Below are positions 52,948 through 60,732 of a stretch of 64,000 nt of DNA, piece by piece; within the stretch, counting starts at the first letter, position 1; the number at the start of each line of letters is the position of its first letter. This DNA comes from Lientehia hominis (GTDB lineage Bacteria; Bacillota; Clostridia; Lachnospirales; Lachnospiraceae). The position numbers were made by a program, and so were the translations under genes. The stretch spans positions 62,001-126,000 of the forward strand of contig NZ_JAJNOR010000001.1 in assembly GCF_021044755.1 (NCBI RefSeq), read 5' to 3'. The notes below the pieces were generated by a model that had not been told where the DNA came from, did no database searches, and saw only the letters and a program-made list of their open reading frames with translations.

Positions 52948-53640
52948 TTATTCCAACATATCGGCGTTTAAAACGCCGTTATCCTCCAGTACTGCTTCTG
53001 CCCTTCTGTCTTCTGCAGTGGGGGCGGCTTCCGCCTGTGGCACTTGCAGTTCATCCCGGTTTTTCGTCACGATATCGCCGGTGGACTGGAGAGATTCAAT
53101 AAAGGAGTTAAATTTACCGGTCGTCTGTTCAACAGCAAGATTGATAATGGACTGAAGCCCCTTGAGCATATCATCTGTATATCGGATGGCCCCCTCACGA
53201 ATGTTGTCTGAATCAGCCACCGCATCGTTGATGATCTGCTGGGCTTGTCCGTTGGCCTGATCCACCACTTCTCCCGCCTGCTGATACGCCTGCTGCATTA
53301 CCTCATGCTCACTCACCATCTCAGCAGTATGCTGCTCTGTCTCAGCAATGATTCCCTCTGCCTGAGCCTGGGCCTCTGCAAGAATCCTTTCTGCATCAGC
53401 ACGCGCACTTTCAATGATGTGATCCGCTTCTTCCTTCGTGGAGCTTAAAATAGCCTCCTTATTGCTGATGATCTTCTGATATTTTTTGATCTCATCGGGA
53501 GTGCGCAGACGAAGCTCTACCAACAGCTCTTCCATCTCATCCTTGTCCACGATGATCTTTTTATTATTAGTAAAGGGCTGTGCCTTACAGCCATCTATGT
53601 ACTCCTCAATCTCGCTTATCAACTGTTCAATCCTGCTCAT
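52948..53640 (-). CDS. Coiled-coil protein, DivIVA-like
   Basis: 230 aa. N-terminal short helix pair, then a long Glu/Ala/Gln-rich coiled coil (about 60-180, with repeated EAQAQAEG-like heptads), and an acidic tail. No membrane helix. It has been annotated as ATPase or ATP synthase-like in related genomes because of the coiled coil, which I do not believe. The position after rsmD-coaD on the same strand suggests a cell-cycle or sporulation role, but that is inference only. Confidence 0.75.
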   Translation of the reverse strand: MSRIEQLISEIEEYIDGCKAQPFTNNKKIIVDKDEMEELLVELRLRTPDEIKKYQKIISNKEAILSSTKEEADHIIESARADAERILAEAQAQAEGIIAETEQHTAEMVSEHEVMQQAYQQAGEVVDQANGQAQQIINDAVADSDNIREGAIRYTDDMLKGLQSIINLAVEQTTGKFNSFIESLQSTGDIVTKNRDELQVPQAEAAPTAEDRRAEAVLEDNGVLNADMLE

Positions 53641-53667
53641 GTCCTGTTTCCTCCCAAAGATTATTTA

Positions 53668-54144
53668 TCACTCAAATTTCTTCAGCACGCGTTCCACAAT
53701 CGACGCAGGCACGAAAGCGGAAATATTTCCGCCGTAACGAGCCATCTCGCGGACGATACTGGAGCTTAAATAAGCGTATTTCAAATCCGTCGTCAAGAAA
53801 ATCGTATCCATTTCCGGACAGATGATCCTGTTCGTCTGCGACATCTGCAATTCATATTCAAAATCTGTGATGGCGCGCAAACCTCTGACCACCATCTTTG
53901 AGCCGCATTGTCTGGCGAAATCCACGAGAAGGCCATCGAAAGCTTCGACCTTCACATTCTGCAGATGTACCGTCACTTCCTTTAACATAGTAACACGTTC
54001 CTCAACAGAAAACAACGGATTTTTTGAACTGTTGTTCAGAACTCCCACCACCAGCTCGTCCACCATTTTGGAAGAACGTTCGATGATGTCCAGATGCCCA
54101 AGTGTGACCGGATCAAAACTCCCCGGATATACGGCAATCCTCAT
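53668..54144 (-). CDS. coaD: Phosphopantetheine adenylyltransferase
   Basis: 158 aa. Penultimate step of coenzyme A synthesis. AVYPGSFDPVTLGHLDII gives the TxGH motif, SSKNPLFSVEERVTML is next and SSSIVREMARYGG is the C-terminal ISSTxVR-like site. GGAGAGCAGG precedes the start. It follows rsmD after 24 bp. Confidence 0.98.
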   Translation of the reverse strand: MRIAVYPGSFDPVTLGHLDIIERSSKMVDELVVGVLNNSSKNPLFSVEERVTMLKEVTVHLQNVKVEAFDGLLVDFARQCGSKMVVRGLRAITDFEYELQMSQTNRIICPEMDTIFLTTDLKYAYLSSSIVREMARYGGNISAFVPASIVERVLKKFE

Positions 54145-54168
54145 ACCTGCTCTCCTTTATCTGAAGTC

Positions 54169-54732
54169 TTATAATTCTTTCATCGAAACAAACACATGTT
54201 TATTGGTCTTATATTTCTTTTCACGTACTATCGTAAATATGGTGTCCTCCAGATAAGAAAAATCCGTATCAAGAGATGCTTCCACAAGGATTATCGTAAC
54301 TTCATCCACCAGTCTGGAATGGCTCAGGCAGGTCAAAGCTTCTCTTTCCAATCCCTTTCCATAAGGGGGATCCATATATATGATGTCAAAGACCTCATCC
54401 CCCGCATCTTCCAGCTTCCGCAGTGCGGTAAGGACGTCACATTCCATCAGCACCGCGCGTTCCTCCAGATGGGTGATGGAAAGATTCTCCCGGATACAGG
54501 AAGCGGCTTTCCGGTTCTTTTCTACAAAAACGCATTCCGACGCTCCGCGGCTTAAAGCTTCAATGCCGATGGAACCGCTCCCGGAAAACAAATCCAGAAA
54601 CCGGCTGCCGCTCACATCTGCCTGAATCATATTAAAAAGGGTTTCTTTTATCCTGTCTGTGGTCGGCCTGGTATCCAGTCCGTCCAGTGTTTTCAAAGGA
54701 AGCCGCCTGGCTGTCCCAGCTATCACTCTCAT
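54169..54732 (-). CDS. rsmD: 16S rRNA (guanine(966)-N2)-methyltransferase RsmD
   Basis: 187 aa. Rossmann SAM-binding LDLFSGSGSIGIEALSRGA and catalytic motif IIYMDPPYGKG. The N-terminus RVIAGTARRLPLKTLDGLDTRPTTDRIKETLFNM is the RNA-binding signature of RsmD. First gene of the rsmD-coaD-coiled-coil series. Confidence 0.96.
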   Translation of the reverse strand: MRVIAGTARRLPLKTLDGLDTRPTTDRIKETLFNMIQADVSGSRFLDLFSGSGSIGIEALSRGASECVFVEKNRKAASCIRENLSITHLEERAVLMECDVLTALRKLEDAGDEVFDIIYMDPPYGKGLEREALTCLSHSRLVDEVTIILVEASLDTDFSYLEDTIFTIVREKKYKTNKHVFVSMKEL

Positions 54733-54887
54733 TGTTGTTTCCTCAATTCTAATCCGATCATAAATATTTTTCGCCGGATTGGTTAGCTTGTTATATTATA
54801 GTATGGATTGTTTTTTCAATCAAGTATTTAATCATTACATTTTTATGAGGAATTTACAAATTCTGACAGAAGAATCAGAAGTTGCCA

Positions 54888-54916
54888 GTGTATTATTTTA
54901 TTGCATGCACATAATA
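54888..54916 (+). promoter_or_regulatory. SigG-like promoter of the spore protein gene
   Basis: GTGTA (54888-54892), 17 bp, CATAATA (54910-54916). The -10 fits the forespore sigma-G pattern CATWHTA, and the -35 has one mismatch to GHATR. Expected for an alpha/beta SASP gene. Confidence 0.5.
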
Positions 54917-54955
54917 AGCGTGTACCAAATAACAACCGAAAAGGAGGTGCTTCAC

Positions 54956-55168
54956 ATGTCTAAGAGCACAGGAAGCAGCAATCAGGTAAACGTACCTGAA
55001 GCAAAAGAAGCAATGGATCGCTTCAAAATGGAAGTAGCAAACGAACTGGGTGTACCGTTAAAGAATGGTTACAACGGTGACCTTACTTCTTACCAGAATG
55101 GTTCCGTAGGCGGATATATGGTTAAGAAGATGATCGAAGAGCAGGAAAGACAGATGGCTGGCAAATAA
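54956..55168 (+). CDS. Alpha/beta-type small acid-soluble spore protein
   Basis: 70 aa from ATG 54956; AAGGAGG is 7 bp before it. Sequence matches the SASP pattern: PEAKEAMDRFKMEVANELGV contains the GPR protease cut site after a Glu, and YNGDLTSYQNGSVGGYMVKKMIEEQE is the DNA-binding helix region. It coats forespore DNA. A longer frame from 54779 has no ribosome binding site. Shows that this organism forms endospores. Confidence 0.96.
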   Translation: MSKSTGSSNQVNVPEAKEAMDRFKMEVANELGVPLKNGYNGDLTSYQNGSVGGYMVKKMIEEQERQMAGK

Positions 55169-55220
55169 ATAAGGCCTCTGACCTGAATGACCTGGAAATA
55201 TAACAGTTTCCAAATGGAAA

Positions 55221-55257
55221 ATGGCTGTCCGGACAAACATGCGGACAGCCATTTTTC
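55221..55257 (+). terminator. Terminator of the spore protein gene
   Basis: An 11-bp perfect stem ATGGCTGTCCG (55221-55231) with CGGACAGCCAT (55242-55252), followed by TTTTC. It ends just before repeat copy 2. Confidence 0.9.
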
Positions 55258-55264
55258 TTATTTC

Positions 55265-55994
55265 ATAGTACAAAACACTTTCTGGAAACATTTTTAGTAA
55301 GCTCTGATCAAGCTTAAGTTCAGCACCGGTAAAAGTTCCGGACCGTCACGATTTCGGTTCGCTGGCGATGCAGGGGCCGCTTTATCTCCGCTCCGGCAGT
55401 ACCGCTCACATGTCGACAGGAAATCTTTATGATTTCCTGTCTCCTATTCGCTCAGAAACGGAATCGGTATTTCCGTTTCTGCCTCCCTCCGCCTGGAGAA
55501 CACCGGCCGCTGCCCTGCGGCGCTCGCCTTAAGGCCGGCCCGGAATCCTTCTGCCGGTGCCCTGCCTGCCGCGCTGTATCGGACAAATTTCATTTCTTAG
55601 ATTCCAGAAAAGGATTGGATATCCCCAGGGCCCGCACGCCTTACGGCAGCGGGCCTCCGTGGCCGCCCCAATGGCTTTCACAACAAACGAAAGCTTATTT
55701 CGGTGCGGGAAGAGGAGCAGGAGGAACGATCCGTTTCCATCGTAAGGGAAGCGCTGCAAAGGCGTTGGCAGGATCTTCTCGGCGGCAGGGAGGCAAAAAT
55801 CGCATATCATGCGGATTTTTGTTGGAATCTGACATGGAAAAATATCGATTTATCCATGTCAGTTGGAAAGGACCGACCGAAGGCCGCAAAGATGCTGGTT
55901 ACGGCTGCCAGCGACCCGCCTGGATGGAAGCGGACTTTCTCCTGTCTCGTCTGGTTTGCAAAGATAAATTTGTTTAAAAGATATTCAAAGGTAT
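55265..55994 (-). repeat. Hairpin-rich ~730-bp interspersed repeat, copy 2 (inverted)
   Basis: The reverse complement of copy 1 over its full length, both ends included. Internal perfect hairpins: GACAGGAAATC (55415-55425) with GATTTCCTGTC (55431-55441), CAGAAACGGAA (55453-55463) with TTCCGTTTCTG (55471-55481), and a GGCCCGC/GCGGGCC stem with an inner GCC-TTAC-GGC. The longest open frame (55429-55977, plus strand) is not kept in copy 1, which has a stop and a frameshift. It lies between the convergent SASP and hydrolase genes, 40 bp from the latter's stop. Confidence 0.9.
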
Positions 55995-56035
55995 ATATTT
56001 TGACACATCACTCCGCATAAAGTGCTGGGAAACTA

Positions 56036-56851
56036 TCAATAAATTTCTTTCCTTCTGTGTTTAAGCAGCGGAAGCTGCTCTCTCACGCGTTCTACTTCCG
56101 TCAAATCTATGGTTTTCGTCAGAATGGACTCATCTTCTCCCGCTTCATATAGAATCTCTCCCCATGGCGATACCAGGATAGAATGTCCGTATGCGATATA
56201 GGAGGCGTTTTCGTCTGCGGCAGGAGAAATACCTGCCACAAAAATCTGGTTGTCCACGGCCCGGCTCCGGAACAAAAGCTCCCAATGTCTCGGTCCGGTC
56301 GTCCGATTAAAGGCCGCCGGGCAGAACACCATATTCGCCCCATCCTCTACCATTCTGCGGAATAGCTCCGGAAAACGGATATCATAACAGATACAAAGGC
56401 CCATCATCCCAAATTCTGTGGAAAAGACCGTCGCCTTATCTCCAGGCGTGAGAGTATCCGACTCTTTAAAATACTGTCCGCCTTTGATATCAATATCAAA
56501 TAAATGGGATTTTCGGTGCTTTGCAATGATGCGGCCCTCCCGGTCAAAAACGAAAGAAGTGTTATAGATCTTCCCGGCATCATCCCGTTCAGGAAGACTG
56601 CCACCGATCAAATACACATGATTTTCCGCGGCGGCGGAAGAAAGTCTTCTTACGCTTTCTCCGTTCTCATCCTCTGCGTATACCGGAAAATTCTCTGTTT
56701 CATAAGGACAGGCGAACATCTCCGGCAGAATGACGAAATCCGCTCCGTCTCTTGCGGCAGCTTTGATCTTTTCTCCCGCAGCGATCAGACTGTCTTCTTT
56801 CGTCTTCCTCACCCTCATCTGAATCATTGAAACCTTACAGGATAATTTCAT
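56036..56851 (-). CDS. Carbon-nitrogen hydrolase, omega-amidase-like (NIT2 type)
   Basis: 271 aa nitrilase-superfamily amidase. Catalytic triad E44 (LPEMFACPY), K114 (RKSHLFDID) and C155 (CYDIRFPE). Pattern closest to NIT2/omega-amidases that hydrolyse alpha-ketoglutaramate or ketosuccinamate. The start has AAAGGA upstream. A cytosolic enzyme; repeat copy 2 touches its 3' side. Confidence 0.92.
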   Translation of the reverse strand: MKLSCKVSMIQMRVRKTKEDSLIAAGEKIKAAARDGADFVILPEMFACPYETENFPVYAEDENGESVRRLSSAAAENHVYLIGGSLPERDDAGKIYNTSFVFDREGRIIAKHRKSHLFDIDIKGGQYFKESDTLTPGDKATVFSTEFGMMGLCICYDIRFPELFRRMVEDGANMVFCPAAFNRTTGPRHWELLFRSRAVDNQIFVAGISPAADENASYIAYGHSILVSPWGEILYEAGEDESILTKTIDLTEVERVREQLPLLKHRRKEIY

Positions 56852-56982
56852 ATCCGCTTCCTTTCATGTCCGGAATTTCCTTGAAAACCCATTCCGGCAA
56901 TGCTATACTTGCTTTGTGGCGCAGACGGCAGAGGCTGTCTGCCGTATATCGATCTCTAAAACATTTCCAGGGAGTGCATATC

Positions 56983-58107
56983 ATGGAACAGAATAGAAAA
57001 AAACACATTGTTACTGCGGTCATTGACCATATTTCCAGCTGTATGGCGCCGGTCATCCCCATCCTCGTCGCAGGAGGACTGGTAAAGCTCCTGGTCATCG
57101 TCCTGACCATGACGGGAGCACTGGCAGAGGGCAGTCATACAGAACTTGTCCTGTCCATAATCGGAGACGCTCCCCTCTATTTCCTGCCTTTTTTCCTTGC
57201 CTATACGGCTTCCGTCCATTTTCACGTGAATACAGTACTGGCCATAGGCGCGGTCGGAGCGATGATGAGCCCTGCTTTCGTGGAGCTGGTATCTTCGGCA
57301 GGAAAACTCTCTTTTGCGGGAATTCCCCTGGTAAAGGCTAACTATGCGTACAGCACCATTCCCATCATTCTGCTGATCGCAGCCATGATCTATGTGGAAA
57401 AGCTGGTACATAAACTGATGCCAAAGATTCTGGACGATATCCTGTCCCCCCTGGTGATTCTGCTCCTCTCGTCTTTGCTTGGCCTCCTTTTGATCGGCCC
57501 TATCGGAACACTGATCGGAAACTTTCTGTCCGGCATCATGGTATGGCTCCAGGCCCATGCGCCTGTGGCTGCCTGGGCTCTGTTTGCCGGTCTTTCTCCC
57601 CTCTTCGTCATCACCGGCACCCACTGGGTATTCGTCGCGGTGGCTCTCAGTCAGCTGGGAACGTTCGGCATCGAGGACGGCGTCATGGTGGGATTTTTCA
57701 TCCTTACGCTGTCACAGGCAGGCACCTGTCTGGCCGCTTTTTTCCGGGCCAGGACTTCGGCCCTGAAAAAGCTGGCTTTAAGCTGTGCCGTCACAGTCTT
57801 TTTGACTGGCGTCACGGAACCGCCCATCTACGGTGTATCACTTCCGTACCGCCGGCCGCTGATCACATCCATGATCGGAGCAGCCCTCGCAGGCGCTTAC
57901 CAGGGATTTGTTACGATCCACTGCTATGTATACGCCTTTCCGGGAATGCCGTCTTTCCTGATGTTTGCGGATTCCGGTGAACCTGACAATCTCATGAAAG
58001 CCATGATAGCCGCGGCCATAAGCTTCGCGGCATCCTTCCTTCTGACTCTGTTATTCGGAGGCCGCTTCGATGCGGACAGCCAGACGGAAGAAGCCGTTCA
58101 TGCCTAA
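56983..58107 (+). CDS. PTS sugar transporter EIIC subunit, beta-glucoside family, orphan
   Basis: 374 aa from MEQNRKKHIV, with GGGAG upstream; the frame continues upstream to 56827 over the divergent gene's 5' end without a ribosome binding site. About ten membrane segments. GVTEPPIYGVSLPYRRP matches the GITEPAIYG substrate-site motif of EIIC, and GTHW the sugar-binding His loop. No EIIA, EIIB or glycosidase gene is adjacent, so phosphorylation must come from elsewhere, or the protein works as a facilitator. It is divergent from the hydrolase gene. Confidence 0.88.
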   Translation: MEQNRKKHIVTAVIDHISSCMAPVIPILVAGGLVKLLVIVLTMTGALAEGSHTELVLSIIGDAPLYFLPFFLAYTASVHFHVNTVLAIGAVGAMMSPAFVELVSSAGKLSFAGIPLVKANYAYSTIPIILLIAAMIYVEKLVHKLMPKILDDILSPLVILLLSSLLGLLLIGPIGTLIGNFLSGIMVWLQAHAPVAAWALFAGLSPLFVITGTHWVFVAVALSQLGTFGIEDGVMVGFFILTLSQAGTCLAAFFRARTSALKKLALSCAVTVFLTGVTEPPIYGVSLPYRRPLITSMIGAALAGAYQGFVTIHCYVYAFPGMPSFLMFADSGEPDNLMKAMIAAAISFAASFLLTLLFGGRFDADSQTEEAVHA

Positions 58108-58112
58108 AGCAG

Positions 58113-58754
58113 TCAATACCCCAGCTCTTCTCCGACCAGCACTACCTTGATTCTGCCGGCAGGACTGCAGTTCCTGGTAATCAGAACCTGATTGCAGATA
58201 CAGTCGGGTGATATGCAGTCCCCGCATACGCCGGTAACCGTACACGGCGTTTTTCTCTGAAAACGCTGCTGATTTGTGGGTGCAGCTATGGTCCTCGCCC
58301 GAACCAGCGCATCATCCGCTGTCTTCGCCACCTTATTCATACCAGCGACCACTATGACATATTCCGGCCCATATACGACCGCTGCAACGCGGTTCCCCGT
58401 ACCGTCCACATTTACCAGCTGGCCGTCTTCACTGATTCCATTGGCGCTGGTCAAATAATATTCTGCAGACATGGCGTCCCTGTATGCTTTCTTTTTTTCT
58501 TCTTCATTCGCTGCCTTATCCCGGTCGATCGTCCGGTAATTCCCTCGATTCAGCGCATCCGTAAGTCCCATATCCCGGATGGTCATGGAACCTCCCCATG
58601 ATACAGACGACTCTTCCGGTATTAATTCCAATACCTTTTGAAGGGCTTCTTCCCTTGTGGTGCAGTAATAAGCCTCGAAATGACGGCTTTCCAGATTCTT
58701 CACCACGGTAATGCCGCGCTTTTCCTGAAACAGTTCTTTAGGTGTTTTACTCAT
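58113..58754 (-). CDS. LUD-domain protein (LutC/YkgG-like)
   Basis: 213 aa. LUD (DUF162) domain: SVSWGGSMTIRDMGL and ISEDGQLVNVDGTGNRVAAVVYGP are its signatures. The C-terminus has a Cys cluster (TGVCGDCISPDCICN) that suggests a metal or Fe-S site. Related proteins take part in lactate use with LutA/LutB, but neither gene is nearby. It is convergent with the EIIC gene, 5 bp apart. Confidence 0.88.
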   Translation of the reverse strand: MSKTPKELFQEKRGITVVKNLESRHFEAYYCTTREEALQKVLELIPEESSVSWGGSMTIRDMGLTDALNRGNYRTIDRDKAANEEEKKKAYRDAMSAEYYLTSANGISEDGQLVNVDGTGNRVAAVVYGPEYVIVVAGMNKVAKTADDALVRARTIAAPTNQQRFQRKTPCTVTGVCGDCISPDCICNQVLITRNCSPAGRIKVVLVGEELGY

Positions 58755-58858
58755 GTTTCCTTCCTCCAGTTCTTTTTCCGTTTAACGGATAACCTTATAT
58801 AAGTATAGAATAGCATAAGATCACCGAAAAAAGCAATGTGAAGAAGGGTTCGTATCAT

Positions 58859-59428
58859 CTATTGCCCAATACACCGGAGCAGCCGTTTCATCTCCTGTAT
58901 TCCGCGTTCCTGTGACGTAATGATTGCTTCAAGAATCGGGACAAGCTCCCGGCAAATGGAATAGTTAAGTACGTTTTTTGACATCCGGACCGCACCCTCA
59001 TGATGGGGAATCATCTCTCTCATGAAATCAGCATTGATATTGTTGTCGGAGCAGGCATTCTGCATCCGAGAAAACATGGTCTGCGTGATCTGCCGGAAAT
59101 GCCTCTGATAAAGGCACAGATCCTGTTCTGAATTGCAAAGTCCGCTGCAGTTTGTCAATATCTGCTGCATATTTTCAATGCTTCTCGTCTGTTCACTTAT
59201 GATATTCTGAGCGATGTCCTGTAAGGGCACAAAGGTCGTAAACTGCAAAAGATTATACGACATTTCGATAGCGGCCCGGTGATGGGGAATCATCTGTACA
59301 ATAAAATTATGTGACAGACTCTCTGTCAGCTCAGCTTCTGTCATTTCTGAGATCATATCCTCCAGTATTTCATAATAGCAGCACAGATATTTCTTGGTAA
59401 CATCACTGAATTGTTGTCTGCAAGACAT
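58859..59428 (-). CDS. Duplicated DUF305 protein
   Basis: 189 aa formed by two DUF305 halves, each with a MIPHH core: FIVQMIPHHRAAIEMSYN (first) and FMREMIPHHEGAVRMSKN (second). DUF305 proteins are four-helix bundles that may bind copper through these His/Met sites. No signal peptide is seen, so this one is cytosolic or associated with spores. It is divergent from two spore coat-like genes. Many Cys residues lie in the first half. Confidence 0.85.
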   Translation of the reverse strand: MSCRQQFSDVTKKYLCCYYEILEDMISEMTEAELTESLSHNFIVQMIPHHRAAIEMSYNLLQFTTFVPLQDIAQNIISEQTRSIENMQQILTNCSGLCNSEQDLCLYQRHFRQITQTMFSRMQNACSDNNINADFMREMIPHHEGAVRMSKNVLNYSICRELVPILEAIITSQERGIQEMKRLLRCIGQ

Positions 59429-59561
59429 TTGGCGTCCCTCCTTTTCCTTTTAGATTATTCATTATGCAGATAACAGGTGACCCCTTTATTTCGTATTTCA
59501 GAATATTTTCTATGAAACGGTAGAACATAAGACTGAAATAAGTATTGGAGGTGAATCGTAA

Positions 59562-59735
59562 ATGACGACCAAAGAATTACTGTATGTTGAAGACGCGCTG
59601 GGCCATGAGAAATATTTTCAGACCAAGTGCAAAGAAACCGCAAATCAGATTCATGACACTGAACTGAAAAACTGCATAGAAGATATGGCACAGAAGCATC
59701 AGCAGATTTTTCAGAATTTCTACGAACTGCTGTAA
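59562..59735 (+). CDS. Small spore-coat-like protein (57 aa)
   Basis: ATG 59562 to TAA 59735; TTGGAGGTG lies 9 bp before the start. The protein begins MTTKELLYVEDALGHEKYF and ends QKHQQIFQNFYELL. It is a helical, His/Gln-rich short protein of the CotF/spore-coat-associated type found in Clostridia. It is translationally linked to the next coat gene (12-bp gap with AAGGAGG). Confidence 0.8.
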   Translation: MTTKELLYVEDALGHEKYFQTKCKETANQIHDTELKNCIEDMAQKHQQIFQNFYELL

Positions 59736-59747
59736 GGAGGAAACGTA

Positions 59748-59990
59748 ATGGACGACAAAAACCTGATGGAAAACATTCTACTGCTGGAAAAAGGCGTGTG
59801 TGATCTGTTTATGCATGGAACGATTGAATCTTCCACAGAAAACGTTCACCAGGCATTCAATTCCGCTTTAAACGATGCACTCTGCATGCAAGATACGATT
59901 TACGATAAAATGGCCGCAAAAGGCTGGTATCCCACCGAACAGGCAGAACAGTCTAAAATAACCTCCGTAAAGCAGAAATTTATCGGCTGA
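59748..59990 (+). CDS. CotF-like spore coat protein
   Basis: 80 aa, helical. MDDKNLMENILLLEKGVCDLFMHGTIES and KMAAKGWYPTEQAEQ are the CotF family features. GTAAGGAGG is 7 bp before the start. Follows the 57-aa gene in one operon, divergent from the DUF305 gene. A T-rich hairpin (AAAAATGCCGGC at 60018-60029 with GCCGGCATTTTT at 60044-60055) ends the operon. Confidence 0.85.
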   Translation: MDDKNLMENILLLEKGVCDLFMHGTIESSTENVHQAFNSALNDALCMQDTIYDKMAAKGWYPTEQAEQSKITSVKQKFIG

Positions 59991-60017
59991 TCTAGAAGAC
60001 CAAAAAGAAGTAAATAT

Positions 60018-60055
60018 GGAAAAATGCCGGCAAACTTCATGTTTGCCGGCATTTT
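60018..60055. terminator. Terminator between the coat genes and the HAD phosphatase gene
   Basis: A 12-bp near-perfect inverted repeat (AAAAATGCCGGC and GCCGGCATTTTT) with a central 14-nt loop. A-runs and T-runs on both sides let it stop both convergent transcripts. Confidence 0.8.
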
Positions 60056-60074
60056 TCCATATTCGTTCCCTTTA

Positions 60075-60731
60075 TCACAGTTTTAAGAGAAGCTCTGTCA
60101 ATTCTTCCACCGTATCGACGATATGCCCGGCACCTGCCTGTGAAAGCTCTTCATAGCCTCCATATCCGTATGTGACGCCTACAGAAACCACGCCGGCTTT
60201 CAATGCGCCGAAGATATCGTGCTTCCTGTCTCCTACCATAAAGACGTTTCCTTTATCTTCCGGTCCTGCGCCGAACCGTCTTAAAGCCTCTTCGATGACC
60301 TCACTCTTCTGAACACGCTCGCCGCTCAGTTCACTCCCCGTCACAAACTCAAAATAATCCAGGATTCCGAAATGCCTCAGAATCGGTTCCGCGAATACCC
60401 AGGGCTTGGAAGTCGCAACCCCCAGGCGTCTGCCCGATTCCTTAAGCGTTCTTAGCATGTCCTCTATCCCCTCATAAATCTCGTTTTCATACATTCCTTT
60501 TTCAGAAAACCGTTCCCGGTATTTCTTAACGGCTTCATCCGCCTGTTCCGGCTCAAAGCCGCAGTATTCCATGAACATGTCCTTTAGCGGAGGCCCGATG
60601 AACGGCGTCAGCCGATCGAGATCCGGCTCTGCATATCCCAAGGCCTCCATGCCATACTGGACACATCTGGTAATCCCTTCTTTCGGGTCCGTAAGAGTGC
60701 CGTCCAGATCAAATAAAATTATCTGTGCCAT
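60075..60731 (-). CDS. HAD-family phosphatase, phosphoglycolate phosphatase (Gph)-like
   Basis: 218 aa from MAQIILFDLDGTL, with CGGAGG 5 bp upstream; the frame to 60782 is not preferred. HAD motifs FDLDGTLTD, TSKPW, and GDRKHDIFGA. The cap motif GPPLKDMFMEYCGF is the Gph/PgpB-like signature. It follows the MATE gene (stop at 60733) directly, with overlapping ends, so the two share an operon. Confidence 0.9.
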   Translation of the reverse strand: MAQIILFDLDGTLTDPKEGITRCVQYGMEALGYAEPDLDRLTPFIGPPLKDMFMEYCGFEPEQADEAVKKYRERFSEKGMYENEIYEGIEDMLRTLKESGRRLGVATSKPWVFAEPILRHFGILDYFEFVTGSELSGERVQKSEVIEEALRRFGAGPEDKGNVFMVGDRKHDIFGALKAGVVSVGVTYGYGGYEELSQAGAGHIVDTVEELTELLLKL

Positions 60732-60732
60732 T

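Noticed and set aside
55429..55977. A 182-codon open frame across repeat copy 2, and shorter frames in copy 1 (13498-13992, 13637-13939, 13331-13543)
   Set aside because: The frames are not kept between copies (a stop and a frameshift in copy 1), have no ribosome binding sites and follow no known protein family.
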